Shown one piece after another: positions 25,055 through 34,247 of a DNA stretch of 64,000 nucleotides (positions are counted from its first letter, which is position 1; the number at the start of each line of letters is the position of its first letter). A program made the translations under genes and the position numbers. The notes beneath the pieces were generated by a model. The model was given only the letters and a program-made list of their open reading frames with translations, had not been told where the DNA came from and ran no database searches. This DNA comes from Pseudocolwellia sp049933045 (lineage in GTDB: Bacteria; Pseudomonadota; Gammaproteobacteria; Enterobacterales; Alteromonadaceae), in NCBI RefSeq assembly GCF_049933045.1, contig NZ_CP187926.1, positions 3,224,001 to 3,288,000 on the forward strand, written 5' to 3'.

Positions 25055-28000
25055 TTAAGATAAGTAATTGTCTTGAAGGTTTTTTGCTAATTTAGCACTC
25101 ATCATTGCTCGTAAGGCTGCTGGTTTCACTATCTTTCTCATAAAACCTACATCGGCTTGTTCGGCTTTAATATCAACTTCGCTCTCAGTAGCCGCAGTGA
25201 TCAATATAGCAGGTAAATAGTATGGACAACGTTCACGTATTTGCGCAATAAGCGTTAAACCATCCTCATTATTATTTAACTGATAATCAGCCAATAAAAT
25301 TCTAACGCTCTCGCCCTCTTCATCAAAAATTTGATTGGCTGAATCATAAGAATCTGCAGTTAGCACGTTACATTGCCAAGCTTCTAAAAGCGCCACCATA
25401 CCTGCTAATACATCAGGATCGTTATCAATACATAACACAGTAACGTCTTTAAACCCTGTACTTATGATAGGTGCGTTTGCTTTTCGAATATTACCTGCAA
25501 CGGCTTTTTCAACCAGTAAGGTAAATTTACAACCTTGATCCTCTTTCGATTTAAGCTCTAAGCTGTGACCCAACAGTTGAGCTAAACTTTGCGTAATGTT
25601 TAAACCAAGCCCTAAACCTTGAGTGGATTGACGGCTTGAAGTGTCTAATTGCGTGAACTGTTCAAATACCAATAATTGTTTATCTTCTGGAATACCTGGG
25701 CCGTTATCTAAAACTTGAATATTTACAGAGTCACCGACAACCCGAGCACCTAATAAAACCTTACCTGAACTGGCATAACGAAAAGCATTGCCTATAAGGT
25801 TTTGTAGTATTCTGCGGAGTAAGCGTTTGTCTGACTTTATCCATGCAGAGCTTCCGACAACACGAAAATCTACTTCAGCTTCAACAGCAGAAGCTGAAAA
25901 CTCTTGAGCTAAGTTATCAAACAGTTCATTAACTTTAAAAATTTCTAACTGTGGTTTGATGTTGCCACTTTCAATGCGAGCGATTTCACTTAAATCAGAT
26001 AACAAATCACTAGCCACTTTCAAAGAGCGATCAATATTATTGACTTGTCGTTCTTGCACCGGATTTAGATTTTTTTGATCCGCTAAAGCTGAAGTGAAAA
26101 GTCGAGCCGCTTCTAAAGGTTGCATCAAATCATGGCTACAGGCTTTCAAATATTGGCTCTTTTTAATATGAGCTTCTTCAGCTTTATATCGTGCACTCGC
26201 TAAGGCTTCATTAACTTGTTCAAGCTTCTGTGTACGCTCTTGTACTATGCTTTCTAAATCTAAGTTAGCGTCCTTTAATACTCGCTCAGCTTGTCGATAA
26301 GCCGTAACATCAGAGAACATCATAACAAAGCCGCCATCAGGTAAAGGGTTACCTTCAATACGGATAGATTTACCATTTTTGTACATGCGTTCTGTAGAGT
26401 GCGGGCTACCTTTACGTAAGTATTCAAGACGTTTATTAACGGCCTCGGTTACGCCATTTGAGCCAAATAAGCCTCGTTTACCATTATATCTAAGTAGATC
26501 TTCAATCGGACACCCGACATAAACTAGCTCTTTTGGATAATCAAAAAAGTCGATGTACTTTTTGTTCCACGCCACTATTTTTAAATCAGCATCAATCACC
26601 GAAAAACCTTGGCTGGCATTTTCTATCGCACTCTGTAATAAGTTACGACTGTATTTTTGGCGATGAGTTGAAGCTTCTTCAACCAAAACAGTAAGCTCAT
26701 CTAGCGCTATGTCTCGACCTTCTAATGCTGAATACAATACTAATCGCGCAGAAGAAGCCCCCATAACACTCGCTAATGTATTTTCGGTATGTTCAAGTAG
26801 CATTTGATTGTAGGTGTTATTACCCACTTTCATTTCAAGGGTTTTACGTTGAAATTCATCAAAGCTCGTACCCGTTTTCTCTTCCCCTACAAAACGTGAA
26901 ACAAGCAGTTCTAGCTCACGAAAATCAAGATGACGATACTTTTGTGAAGTCAGCACTTTAGGGGATTGCCATTCTAAAAATATTGACGCTTGCACACGCT
27001 CTTGCACACTCTGTCGACTGACCTGCGACAAGCTCCAAATAACAAACACATTTACCGTTAAGCTGACTAAGGTTGCCATGCTGCTAGCAGGAATAATTCC
27101 GTCAGAAAATGGTGGAATATATAAACCAAATTGCGGTAAAAAGTTAAACATTAGCCACAACATAAAGCCAACTAATATACCTGCATATACTCCAGTTAAA
27201 GTTGCTCTACGCCAATAAAAGGCGGCAACCAATGCAGGTGTTAGTTGTGCAAAAGCACCAAAAGCAATTTCACCTAATGATGATAAAGTATCTGATGGCA
27301 GCATTAGCGAAACACCAAAACCTAAAAAGATAACGCTGAATACTAAAAACTTACGAATATAAAGTAGGCGCTGTCTAAAGCTGTCGTAATCAACATTACT
27401 GGACTTTTTAGCACGATATAAATGAGGGAAAACAATTTCGTTACTGAGCATGGTACTTAACGCGATAGCAGAAATAATCACCATAGAGCTAGCAGATGAT
27501 ATGGCGCCAAGGAAAGTTAATAGCGTTAACCATGTTTGATCTTTTAAGCTTGGTAAAAATAATACATAAGCGTCTGAAGGAACACTATCGCCTAATAGTA
27601 GCTGCCCAGCTAAACCTAACGGCACAGCAAATAATGCAAATATAAATAAATATAAAGGGAATAAGCGACGACTGAGGTGTATGTTTTTTTCTTCTTTTAA
27701 CTCAACCACCATCACTTGAAACTGACGAGGTAAAGATAAAAAAGCCGCCATAGTGATAACTAACATCGCCAGTACCGAAGCAATACTCGGCAAGCTAAAT
27801 TGGTCTTCAAGGTTAATAGTTACACTTGTTTGTTCCCATAAATCTGCAGGTGAATCGAAAAGGAAAAAAGTAACAAACACACCAACCGCTAAAAATGCAA
27901 ACAGCTTAACTAACGACTCAAATGCTATCGCCAGCATAATGCCGGGGTGACGCTCCGTTACATCAATGTTTCTAATACCAAAAACTATTGTAAACCCCGC

Positions 28001-28492
28001 TAGCACTAAGCTAATGGCTAATCCTAGCTGCCAATGGTTAAAGTCTTGCTCGGCTTGTAATTGTGTAAACGAATAAACAATCGCTTTAAGCTGTAAAGCG
28101 ATATACGGCATGGTTCCCACTAAAGCCACTAAGGTGACTAAAACCGCGAGTTTATGCGACTTACCATAACGAGCTGCCAATAAATCAGCAATAGAGGTTA
28201 AGTTTAACTTTAAGCTAACTCGAATAATGCGTTGTATGAAAGGCCAAGCAAAAAAGAAGAGGAAAATAGGACCTAAATAAATAGGTAAATGAGAAAGAAT
28301 ATTATTAGCTGTTTGCCCTGTTGTTCCCAAAAAACTCCACGAAGTACAATAAACCCCAAGTGTTAAGGCGTAAATACTCGATTGGTAACGTTCTAGAAGT
28401 TTATTGCGATATTTGTCTCCAATAAAAGCAATTAAAAATAATAAGCAAATGTAAAAGAAGCTTAATGTTGTTAATTGCCAATTGGGAAACAT
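25055..28492 (-). CDS. crbS: Symporter-domain hybrid histidine kinase, CrbS-like
   Basis: A 1145-aa inner-membrane sensor. Residues 1-490 form a sodium/solute-symporter domain with about 13 spans (TEXXYPSWSFLG-like start YCTSWSFLGTTG; ERHPGIMLAI; LPRQFQVMVVE). A linker and PAS domain (about 620-740, FSVIDADLKIVAWNKKYIDF) precede a coiled coil, then HisKA with His787 in CSHDLMQPLEAA, HATPase with NLIGNAFRY and DNGPGIPE, and a C-terminal receiver with Asp1069 in LLADYQLNN. This is the CrbS/MxtR architecture, sensing or transporting small carboxylates and signalling to the CrbR-like regulator encoded convergently. Confidence 0.9.
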   Translation of the reverse strand: MFPNWQLTTLSFFYICLLFLIAFIGDKYRNKLLERYQSSIYALTLGVYCTSWSFLGTTGQTANNILSHLPIYLGPIFLFFFAWPFIQRIIRVSLKLNLTSIADLLAARYGKSHKLAVLVTLVALVGTMPYIALQLKAIVYSFTQLQAEQDFNHWQLGLAISLVLAGFTIVFGIRNIDVTERHPGIMLAIAFESLVKLFAFLAVGVFVTFFLFDSPADLWEQTSVTINLEDQFSLPSIASVLAMLVITMAAFLSLPRQFQVMVVELKEEKNIHLSRRLFPLYLFIFALFAVPLGLAGQLLLGDSVPSDAYVLFLPSLKDQTWLTLLTFLGAISSASSMVIISAIALSTMLSNEIVFPHLYRAKKSSNVDYDSFRQRLLYIRKFLVFSVIFLGFGVSLMLPSDTLSSLGEIAFGAFAQLTPALVAAFYWRRATLTGVYAGILVGFMLWLMFNFLPQFGLYIPPFSDGIIPASSMATLVSLTVNVFVIWSLSQVSRQSVQERVQASIFLEWQSPKVLTSQKYRHLDFRELELLVSRFVGEEKTGTSFDEFQRKTLEMKVGNNTYNQMLLEHTENTLASVMGASSARLVLYSALEGRDIALDELTVLVEEASTHRQKYSRNLLQSAIENASQGFSVIDADLKIVAWNKKYIDFFDYPKELVYVGCPIEDLLRYNGKRGLFGSNGVTEAVNKRLEYLRKGSPHSTERMYKNGKSIRIEGNPLPDGGFVMMFSDVTAYRQAERVLKDANLDLESIVQERTQKLEQVNEALASARYKAEEAHIKKSQYLKACSHDLMQPLEAARLFTSALADQKNLNPVQERQVNNIDRSLKVASDLLSDLSEIARIESGNIKPQLEIFKVNELFDNLAQEFSASAVEAEVDFRVVGSSAWIKSDKRLLRRILQNLIGNAFRYASSGKVLLGARVVGDSVNIQVLDNGPGIPEDKQLLVFEQFTQLDTSSRQSTQGLGLGLNITQSLAQLLGHSLELKSKEDQGCKFTLLVEKAVAGNIRKANAPIISTGFKDVTVLCIDNDPDVLAGMVALLEAWQCNVLTADSYDSANQIFDEEGESVRILLADYQLNNNEDGLTLIAQIRERCPYYLPAILITAATESEVDIKAEQADVGFMRKIVKPAALRAMMSAKLAKNLQDNYLS

Positions 28493-28593
28493 AGGTATTC
28501 TCTTGTAATTAGATAACTAAATAATAGATGGTTACAGTGCTTCATCTTATTGTATTTTAATCATTATGAGTAAACTACTGTAAGTTTTATCTA

Positions 28594-29031
28594 TTACATG
28601 GTGTTAGTTGTAAATTCACTGATATATTGACCACCTTTAATATTAGTAATTAAACGTAGCTTATATTTAGATCCTTTAGCTGATGCAAGTTCTCTTAAAG
28701 CCGTTGGGCTTTTCCAATAATAAGGACTCTCTTTCATGCCTAAAGGATGTGCAGTTACTTCTTCATCGTTACTCACTAAGAACAAGGTTGCGGTATCTAA
28801 TGGGAAAGTAGAATTAACTGTTGTTATACCAGCCTCATCATAAATGTTCACTTCAAATTCGCCAGATTTCAAAATACAGCTTTTATTAATAACATCGCAA
28901 TTACCCGCTGGCTCTAATTGAAAAACACGATTTTTTTCTGCTTGGTTTTCAACATATAAGTCAGAAGCAATATATCCACCTAGAATAAGAAAAGGGGCAA
29001 CTAATAATGCAAGTTTAGTGTGTTTATTCAT
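28594..29031 (-). CDS. Membrane-anchored protein, 145 aa, unknown
   Basis: An N-terminal membrane helix (LALLVAPFLILGGYIASDLYV, about residues 6-26) is followed by an extracytoplasmic domain of about 115 residues with a Cys pair (NCDVINKSCIL) and a beta-rich pattern; it may be an anchored periplasmic domain stabilised by one disulfide. No family is recognised. It sits between the symporter operon and crbS in the same direction, 101 bp from each, so a part in the same acetate response is possible. The terminator just upstream (29079-29102) implies its own promoter or read-through. Confidence 0.7.
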   Translation of the reverse strand: MNKHTKLALLVAPFLILGGYIASDLYVENQAEKNRVFQLEPAGNCDVINKSCILKSGEFEVNIYDEAGITTVNSTFPLDTATLFLVSNDEEVTAHPLGMKESPYYWKSPTALRELASAKGSKYKLRLITNIKGGQYISEFTTNTM

Positions 29032-29063
29032 AAAATAATGATGCTCTTATCTGAAAGTTAAAA

Positions 29064-29102
29064 GGTTAAAAAATAAAAGGCTAGGCGATAAATCGTCTAG
29101 CC
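29064..29102 (-). terminator. Terminator of the symporter operon
   Basis: On the minus strand GGCTAGACGAT and ATCGCCTAGCC (29079-29089 and 29092-29102, one mismatch) form the stem, followed by CTTTTATTTTTT. It lies 30 bp after the large symporter subunit. Confidence 0.85.
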
Positions 29103-29131
29103 TCATTCTAGCTTCACATTACACTAAGTGA

Positions 29132-30871
29132 CTAGTGATCGTGTGATGCTTCAATCTTACCATAAGGGCTACGGAAGTTATCAACCATTGCCTGAATATG
29201 AGCTGGAGCTGGACCTGTAAATCTTACCACGATAAACGCTACCGCAAAGTTTACAAGAGCACCGACTGCACCAAACGCATTCGGTGAAATACCGAAGAAC
29301 CAATCTGGACCCATATCACCTAAGAATGATGTACCTGGAATAAACATGATGCCTTTATGTTGGAATACATACAACATAGTTACACCGATACCAGAACACA
29401 TACCCCATACAGCAGCTGGACCACTCATTTTCTTAGCGAATATACCCATCATTAGTGCAGGAAATATTGACGAGGCAGCCAAGCCGAATGCTAAGGCGAC
29501 CGTTCCAGCGGCGAAGCCAGGAGGATGCAGCCCGAGATAACCGGAGATCAGAATAGCAATTGTCATCACAATCCGCCCCGCTAGTAACTCGTTTTTATCG
29601 GACAAGTCTGGTGTTAACACCCCTTTCATTAAATCATGAGAGATAGAGGATGATATCGCCAACAATAAACCGGCGGCGGTTGATAACGCGGCAGCCAAAC
29701 CACCAGCAGCTACTAATGCAATCACCCAGTTAGGTAAGTTAGCAATAGCTGGGTTAGCAAGTACCATAATGTCTTGGTCAACTTTAACCATTTCATTAGT
29801 TTCTTTATCAGCTACATAAGTAATTTTACCATCGCCATTCTTATCTTCAAACTTCAATAAGCCAGTTTTTTCCCAATCTTTAAACCATTGTGGACGTGCT
29901 TCGTATTCAAGATTTTGACCCGCAGCAGGTTCTATAGTATTCATTAGGTTTAAACGAGCCATTGCACCAACAGCTGGAGCAATTGTATAAAGTAATGCGA
30001 TAAATACTAAAGCATAACCAGCAGATGAACGAGCAGCTTGTACAGATGGAACAGTGAAGAAACGCATGATTACATGAGGTAAACCAGCAGTACCAATCAT
30101 TAACGACATAGTATATGCGAACATGTTTAACGTGCCGCCTAAGTTGTCAGTGGTATATTCTTTAAAGCCTAAATCAGTAACAACCAGATCAAGTTTATCA
30201 AGTAAGTAAACACCGCTACCATCAGCAAGTGTAGAACCTAAACCTAACTGTGGAATTGGGTTACCTGTTAATTGTAGAGAGATAAATACTGCAGGAATTG
30301 TATAAGCAAAGATTAGTACACAATATTGAGCAATCTGTGTGTAAGTAATACCTTTCATACCACCTAGTACAGCGTATACCCAAACAACGCCCATACCTAT
30401 GCCTAAACCTAAACCGTAATCAACTTCTAAGAAGCGAGAGAAAGCAACACCTACACCTTTCATTTGACCGATGATGTAAGTTAACGAAGCGATAATTAAA
30501 CAAATAACAGCAACAATACGTGCAGTTTTTGAATAGTAACGATCCGAAATAAATTCTGGAACTGTAAACTTACCGTGTTTACGCATGTAAGGAGCTAAAA
30601 GCATGGCGAGTAATACATAACCGCCCGTCCAACCCATTAAAAATACTGAACCACCGTAACCTAAGAAAGCAATTAAACCAGCCATTGAAATAAACGACGC
30701 TGCGCTCATCCAATCGGCACCAATTGCCATACCATTTTGTAACGGTGTTATATCTCCCCCTGCAACATAAAAGTCACTTGTAGAACCCGCACGAGCCCAC
30801 CAAGCAATTGCAAAATATAAAGCAAATGAACCAAAAACTGCAATATACGTATATAGTTTTAACTCATCCAT
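29132..30871 (-). CDS. Sodium/acetate-type symporter, large subunit (VC_2705 type)
   Basis: A 579-aa sodium/solute symporter with about 13 spans, of the VC_2705/ActP-like subfamily. Family marks: FYVAGGDITPLQNGMAIGAD, DWMSAASFISMAG, the stretch AAGGLAAALSTAAGLLLAISS, and between them a soluble insert with an EF-hand-like loop DKNGDGKITYV and QDIMVLANPAIANLP. It would take up acetate or a related small carboxylate. Its start shares one base with the stop of the small-subunit gene (TAATG), so the two are translationally coupled. The neighbours, a CrbS-like kinase and a DUF294 protein, are the usual company. Confidence 0.88.
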   Translation of the reverse strand: MDELKLYTYIAVFGSFALYFAIAWWARAGSTSDFYVAGGDITPLQNGMAIGADWMSAASFISMAGLIAFLGYGGSVFLMGWTGGYVLLAMLLAPYMRKHGKFTVPEFISDRYYSKTARIVAVICLIIASLTYIIGQMKGVGVAFSRFLEVDYGLGLGIGMGVVWVYAVLGGMKGITYTQIAQYCVLIFAYTIPAVFISLQLTGNPIPQLGLGSTLADGSGVYLLDKLDLVVTDLGFKEYTTDNLGGTLNMFAYTMSLMIGTAGLPHVIMRFFTVPSVQAARSSAGYALVFIALLYTIAPAVGAMARLNLMNTIEPAAGQNLEYEARPQWFKDWEKTGLLKFEDKNGDGKITYVADKETNEMVKVDQDIMVLANPAIANLPNWVIALVAAGGLAAALSTAAGLLLAISSSISHDLMKGVLTPDLSDKNELLAGRIVMTIAILISGYLGLHPPGFAAGTVALAFGLAASSIFPALMMGIFAKKMSGPAAVWGMCSGIGVTMLYVFQHKGIMFIPGTSFLGDMGPDWFFGISPNAFGAVGALVNFAVAFIVVRFTGPAPAHIQAMVDNFRSPYGKIEASHDH

Positions 30872-31125
30872 TATGACTCCTCCACATTATATTTTTTATC
30901 TAGTTTGTTCATTTTAGCTGAGTACCAAAAAACTAATGCAACAAATGTGTAAATTGAACCCTGTTGTGCAAACCAGAAACCTAGCTTGTATCCACCTAAT
31001 CGAAATTCATTTAATGGCTCGACAAGTAATATGCCTAAACCAAATGAGACGACAAACCAAATGACAAGACTAATAAATATTAAGCGCAGATTTTCCTGCC
31101 AATATGTAGTTTCACCTTCCATCAT
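30871..31125 (-). CDS. Symporter small subunit, DUF4212
   Basis: An 84-aa protein with two membrane helices (IFISLVIWFVVSFGLGILLV and FWFAQQGSIYTFVALVFWYS) and the signature YKLGFWFAQQG of the DUF4212 / sodium-substrate symporter small-subunit family. It always accompanies VC_2705-type large subunits; the stop overlaps the large-subunit ATG by one base. AGGAGAAAATG before the start is a strong ribosome site. It is the first gene of the operon. Confidence 0.88.
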   Translation of the reverse strand: MMEGETTYWQENLRLIFISLVIWFVVSFGLGILLVEPLNEFRLGGYKLGFWFAQQGSIYTFVALVFWYSAKMNKLDKKYNVEES

Positions 31126-31275
31126 TTTCTCCTAGCAATTGAGCGTTTCTTATTTTTATACGCCAAGTTAACAAATAGTTATGTTGAGAAAGGTTAAATA
31201 TTCATGATTAATGTCTAATGAAAAAATCATTAAAGTCTCAGGGAATACTAAGCCTATCTATTTTATCTCCATACA

Positions 31276-31317
31276 ACCTCAAGAGGCGAGTTTCGGATGA
31301 ATCCTGCATCTTGAGGT
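31276..31317. other. Hairpin in the divergent promoter region
   Basis: Arms ACCTCAAG (31276-31283) and CTTGAGGT (31310-31317) enclose a smaller palindrome GGAT-GA-ATCC (31294-31303). It lies mid-way in the 393-bp gap between the symporter and cNMP/CBS genes, has no T-run, and may be a dispersed palindromic unit or a regulatory stem. The rest of the gap holds the TTAGTC site at 31365. Confidence 0.4.
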
Positions 31318-31364
31318 GGCATGGGTATCAACACTAACAAGCTTTTTTGAATTGGAGTATTACA

Positions 31365-31375
31365 CTTTAGTCTAA
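31365..31375. promoter_or_regulatory. Candidate CrbR site, symporter/DUF294 promoter
   Basis: CTTTAGTCTAA; with the next base, TTTAGTCTAAA is a palindrome around T. The exact complement of the 11-mer recurs at 34115 before the Acs-C gene. It is 144 bp before the DUF294 gene and 240 bp before the symporter operon. Confidence 0.4.
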
Positions 31376-31518
31376 ACCTCACGGTTTATTGTTGACGGGC
31401 TACCACCAATAGGACTAGTTTATTGGCAAGTACTGCGCTGCATGGCTAATAAATACGTTTGTTTGCTTAATAAAAAAGCACTTAGATCTAGGTGGAATTA
31501 TTTAATGGAAAATAAGAT

Positions 31519-33363
31519 ATGAGCAACGAACTCGCTGACATAAGAGGATTTTTAAAGCTAATCCCACCTTTTGACTTACTCCCAGATTCGTTATTAGACA
31601 CCGTAGTAAAAGAAATAAGCATTTGTTATTTACGTAAACAAGAAGATTTACCGCCTGATGAATTGTCAGCAGAAACTTTATTTGTTTTAAGAAAAGGCGC
31701 GTTAAGCTACTACTCATCTGAAAATGAACTGTTAGGTATGTTTAGCGAAAGTGATATTTGTACTCTGTATTGTCATGCACAAACAAACATCGAGATAAGA
31801 TTATGCAGTAACGAAGATACCTTACTGTACGCGTTGCCCTATCCCGCACTACAAGAAATATTGCATGACTTCCCTGACGTTATCGCTTTCTTTGAACAAA
31901 GTGCTGAGCAACGTTTACATAAAAAAATGACTCGAGTAAATGAAGACGCCATTATTTCATCGTCATTAATGAATACACCTATTACGCATTTTTATCATAC
32001 GCCTGTCGCTAGTATCGATCATAAAAGTACTATTCAAGAAGCCGCTATATCAATGACTGAACAAGGCTATTCTTGCTTAATTATTTTAGAAGAAGACAAT
32101 TTTATCGGCATAGTTACCGACAAAGACATACGCCGTCGTTGTGTCGCAAAAGGCTTATCTCTTAGCCAGCCAATAAGCGATATCATCACAAAAAATCCAA
32201 CGACACTTGATGTAAACAGTAATGCTTACGACGCTTTAATGTTGATGACGGGAAAACATATCCATCACCTACCTGTTACCAATCAAGGTAAATTAGAGGG
32301 CATGTTAACGGTTACCGACCTGATGAATTATGAAGGCCAACACGCCGTTAACTTAACCAGTATTATTCATAAAGCGACAACGGTAAGCGAGCTAGCAAAA
32401 ATAAGTACCATGATACCTAAATTACAAATACGCATGGCTAAGCTAGGTACAACAGCAGATCATGTGGGAAAAAGTATCAGCGCAATTACGATGGCATTCA
32501 CTATACGTTTAATTGAAATGGCTGAAAAATTATTAGGCCCTGCGCCTGTACCTTATGCTTGGTTAGCTGCAGGTTCACAAGCTCGGCAAGAACAACTTGC
32601 TCATTCAGACCAAGACAATGCCTTGATCATATCTGATGATATAAAGCCAGAGGATCAAGCTTGGTTTTTTGACCTCGCGACTTTTGTTTCTGATGGCTTA
32701 GCTGCTTGTGGGTTTATTTATTGCCCTGGCGATATTATGGCAACGAATCAAAAATGGCGACAACCGCAAAAAATATGGCACCGCTATTTCGACGAGTGGG
32801 TAAATACACCAAGCTCAGCCTCTTTATTAAACGCCAGCATATTTTTTGATTTAACTACGGTTTATGGAGACACATCATTACTTGAAAATGTTCGTTCTGG
32901 TATGTTAGAAAAAACCAAACGAAGCACTATGTTTATCGCGCATCTATCGAAAAACGCTTTAAGATTAAAACCGCCTTTAGGTTTTTTCCGAGACTTTGTA
33001 CTTAAGCACGATGGTGAAAACAAATCAGTACTCGACTTAAAACATAACGGGATAGCACCGATTGTAGATCTAGCGAGAATTTATGCGTTAGCAGAAGGCA
33101 TTAGTAGCACGAATACCATAACCCGTTTACGACAAGCGGCAGGTACAAGGTCATTAACTAAAGAGTCTGCAGCAAATTTAATTGCTGCTTATGAGTTTAT
33201 TTCGATGCTCCGTATGCAAAATCAGTCAAATAGGATGCAAAACAATAAAAAGCCCAATAACTTGTTACCACCTAAAGCCTTATCAAAGCTAGAACGTGAA
33301 CATTTGAAAGACGCCTTTAAAGTAATAAAAACCATGCAAGACGTTAGACAGTCTTCATACTAA
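31519..33363 (+). CDS. cNMP-like/CBS/DUF294 nucleotidyltransferase-like protein
   Basis: A 614-aa cytoplasmic protein. An N-terminal cyclic-nucleotide-binding-like domain (about 10-140; YYSSENELLGMFSESD) is followed by two CBS repeats (about 155-275; GIVTDKDIRRR, GMLTVTDLMNY), then the DUF294 nucleotidyltransferase-like domain with GSQARQEQ and SDQDNALI (about 350-375), and DUF294_C to the end. Proteins of this build regularly accompany acetate/ActP-type symporters; adenosine nucleotides probably bind the CBS pair. The catalytic G-S...D-x-D pattern looks complete. It is divergent from the symporter genes and 12 bp ahead of the exonuclease gene. Confidence 0.88.
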   Translation: MSNELADIRGFLKLIPPFDLLPDSLLDTVVKEISICYLRKQEDLPPDELSAETLFVLRKGALSYYSSENELLGMFSESDICTLYCHAQTNIEIRLCSNEDTLLYALPYPALQEILHDFPDVIAFFEQSAEQRLHKKMTRVNEDAIISSSLMNTPITHFYHTPVASIDHKSTIQEAAISMTEQGYSCLIILEEDNFIGIVTDKDIRRRCVAKGLSLSQPISDIITKNPTTLDVNSNAYDALMLMTGKHIHHLPVTNQGKLEGMLTVTDLMNYEGQHAVNLTSIIHKATTVSELAKISTMIPKLQIRMAKLGTTADHVGKSISAITMAFTIRLIEMAEKLLGPAPVPYAWLAAGSQARQEQLAHSDQDNALIISDDIKPEDQAWFFDLATFVSDGLAACGFIYCPGDIMATNQKWRQPQKIWHRYFDEWVNTPSSASLLNASIFFDLTTVYGDTSLLENVRSGMLEKTKRSTMFIAHLSKNALRLKPPLGFFRDFVLKHDGENKSVLDLKHNGIAPIVDLARIYALAEGISSTNTITRLRQAAGTRSLTKESAANLIAAYEFISMLRMQNQSNRMQNNKKPNNLLPPKALSKLEREHLKDAFKVIKTMQDVRQSSY

Positions 33364-33375
33364 AGGAATTGGTTA

Positions 33376-34065
33376 ATGATTTTTAAAAACTTATTTGGTT
33401 ATGAAGCGAAAAGAAAGCGTCTATTAAAACAAGTACCAGCAGGTGCTTTACATGATTTTTTATCTGTGCCTTTTCCTGATGAGAAGCAGTTTTTTGTTGA
33501 TACACCCATTTTATCTGTCGATTTTGAAACAACAGGGTTAAACCCTAAAACAGACAAGTTACTCAGCATTGGTTTTGTCGATCTACAATCGAATAGGATC
33601 CCGTTAAAAAACAGCTACCACCAAATAGTACGTAGTAAAGGCTTATTAAAGTCAGACAATGTTACGATTCATCAAATTACTGACACTGAAAAAGATCAAG
33701 GAGAGCCACTTAGAGTAGTAATTGAAATTTTATTAAAAGCATTAACAGGTAAGGTGATGCTAGTGCACTTTGCTCGTATAGAGCGCGAATTTTTACAACA
33801 AGCATGTATTAAGCTTTATGGTGTTGCACCTGTATTTCCGATGATAGACACTTTAATGGTAGCGAAAAAGCGTTTAGATGCTCGTGACGTACCTTATGAC
33901 CCTTCTTCACTACGTTTATCTGCATTACGCTCTCAATATCAACTACCCGAACATCATGCTCATAATGCTTTAAACGATGCCATAGCAACGGCAGAGTTGC
34001 TTATGGCGCAAGTTAATGCCAGACAAAAACCTAATGAAACGACACTCTCCGATATTTTATTATAA
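33376..34065 (+). CDS. DEDDh 3'-5' exonuclease, DnaQ-like
   Basis: A 229-aa protein with the RNase T/DnaQ exonuclease fold. Exo I is SVDFETTGLNP (about 49-59), Exo II lies at VHFARIEREFL, and Exo III has HNALNDAIATAELL with the catalytic His and Asp. The first 45 residues are a short basic helix and linker. It is not the replicative epsilon subunit by context. It is cotranscribed with the cNMP/CBS/DUF294 gene (AAGGA site in the 12-bp gap), a pairing commonly seen beside acetate symporters; the reason is unknown. Confidence 0.87.
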   Translation: MIFKNLFGYEAKRKRLLKQVPAGALHDFLSVPFPDEKQFFVDTPILSVDFETTGLNPKTDKLLSIGFVDLQSNRIPLKNSYHQIVRSKGLLKSDNVTIHQITDTEKDQGEPLRVVIEILLKALTGKVMLVHFARIEREFLQQACIKLYGVAPVFPMIDTLMVAKKRLDARDVPYDPSSLRLSALRSQYQLPEHHAHNALNDAIATAELLMAQVNARQKPNETTLSDILL

Positions 34066-34114
34066 ATATTTTTTCTCTCAAAAATCTCTAAACCACAGAA
34101 CTCACCACCTCTTA

Positions 34115-34163
34115 TTAGACTAAAGTCATAGATGTTTTGATGAAAATTTAGACTTAGGTCTAA
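34115..34163. promoter_or_regulatory. Two TTAGAC sites before the Acs-C gene
   Basis: TTAGACTAAAG (34115-34125) is the complement of the 11-mer at 31365. TTAGACTTAGGTCTAA (34148-34163) is a 16-bp palindrome of TTAGAC-N4-GTCTAA. They are 33 bp apart and lie 85-133 bp before the Acs-C start, as expected of tandem activator sites. CrbR as the binder is inference. Confidence 0.45.
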
Positions 34164-34247
34164 TGTTAACTTGCATGAGAAATGTTTAGTTTATTGTGTA
34201 ATTTAAAAAAACATTAATTCACTACTTTTAGTCGAGAGAAGTCAGTC

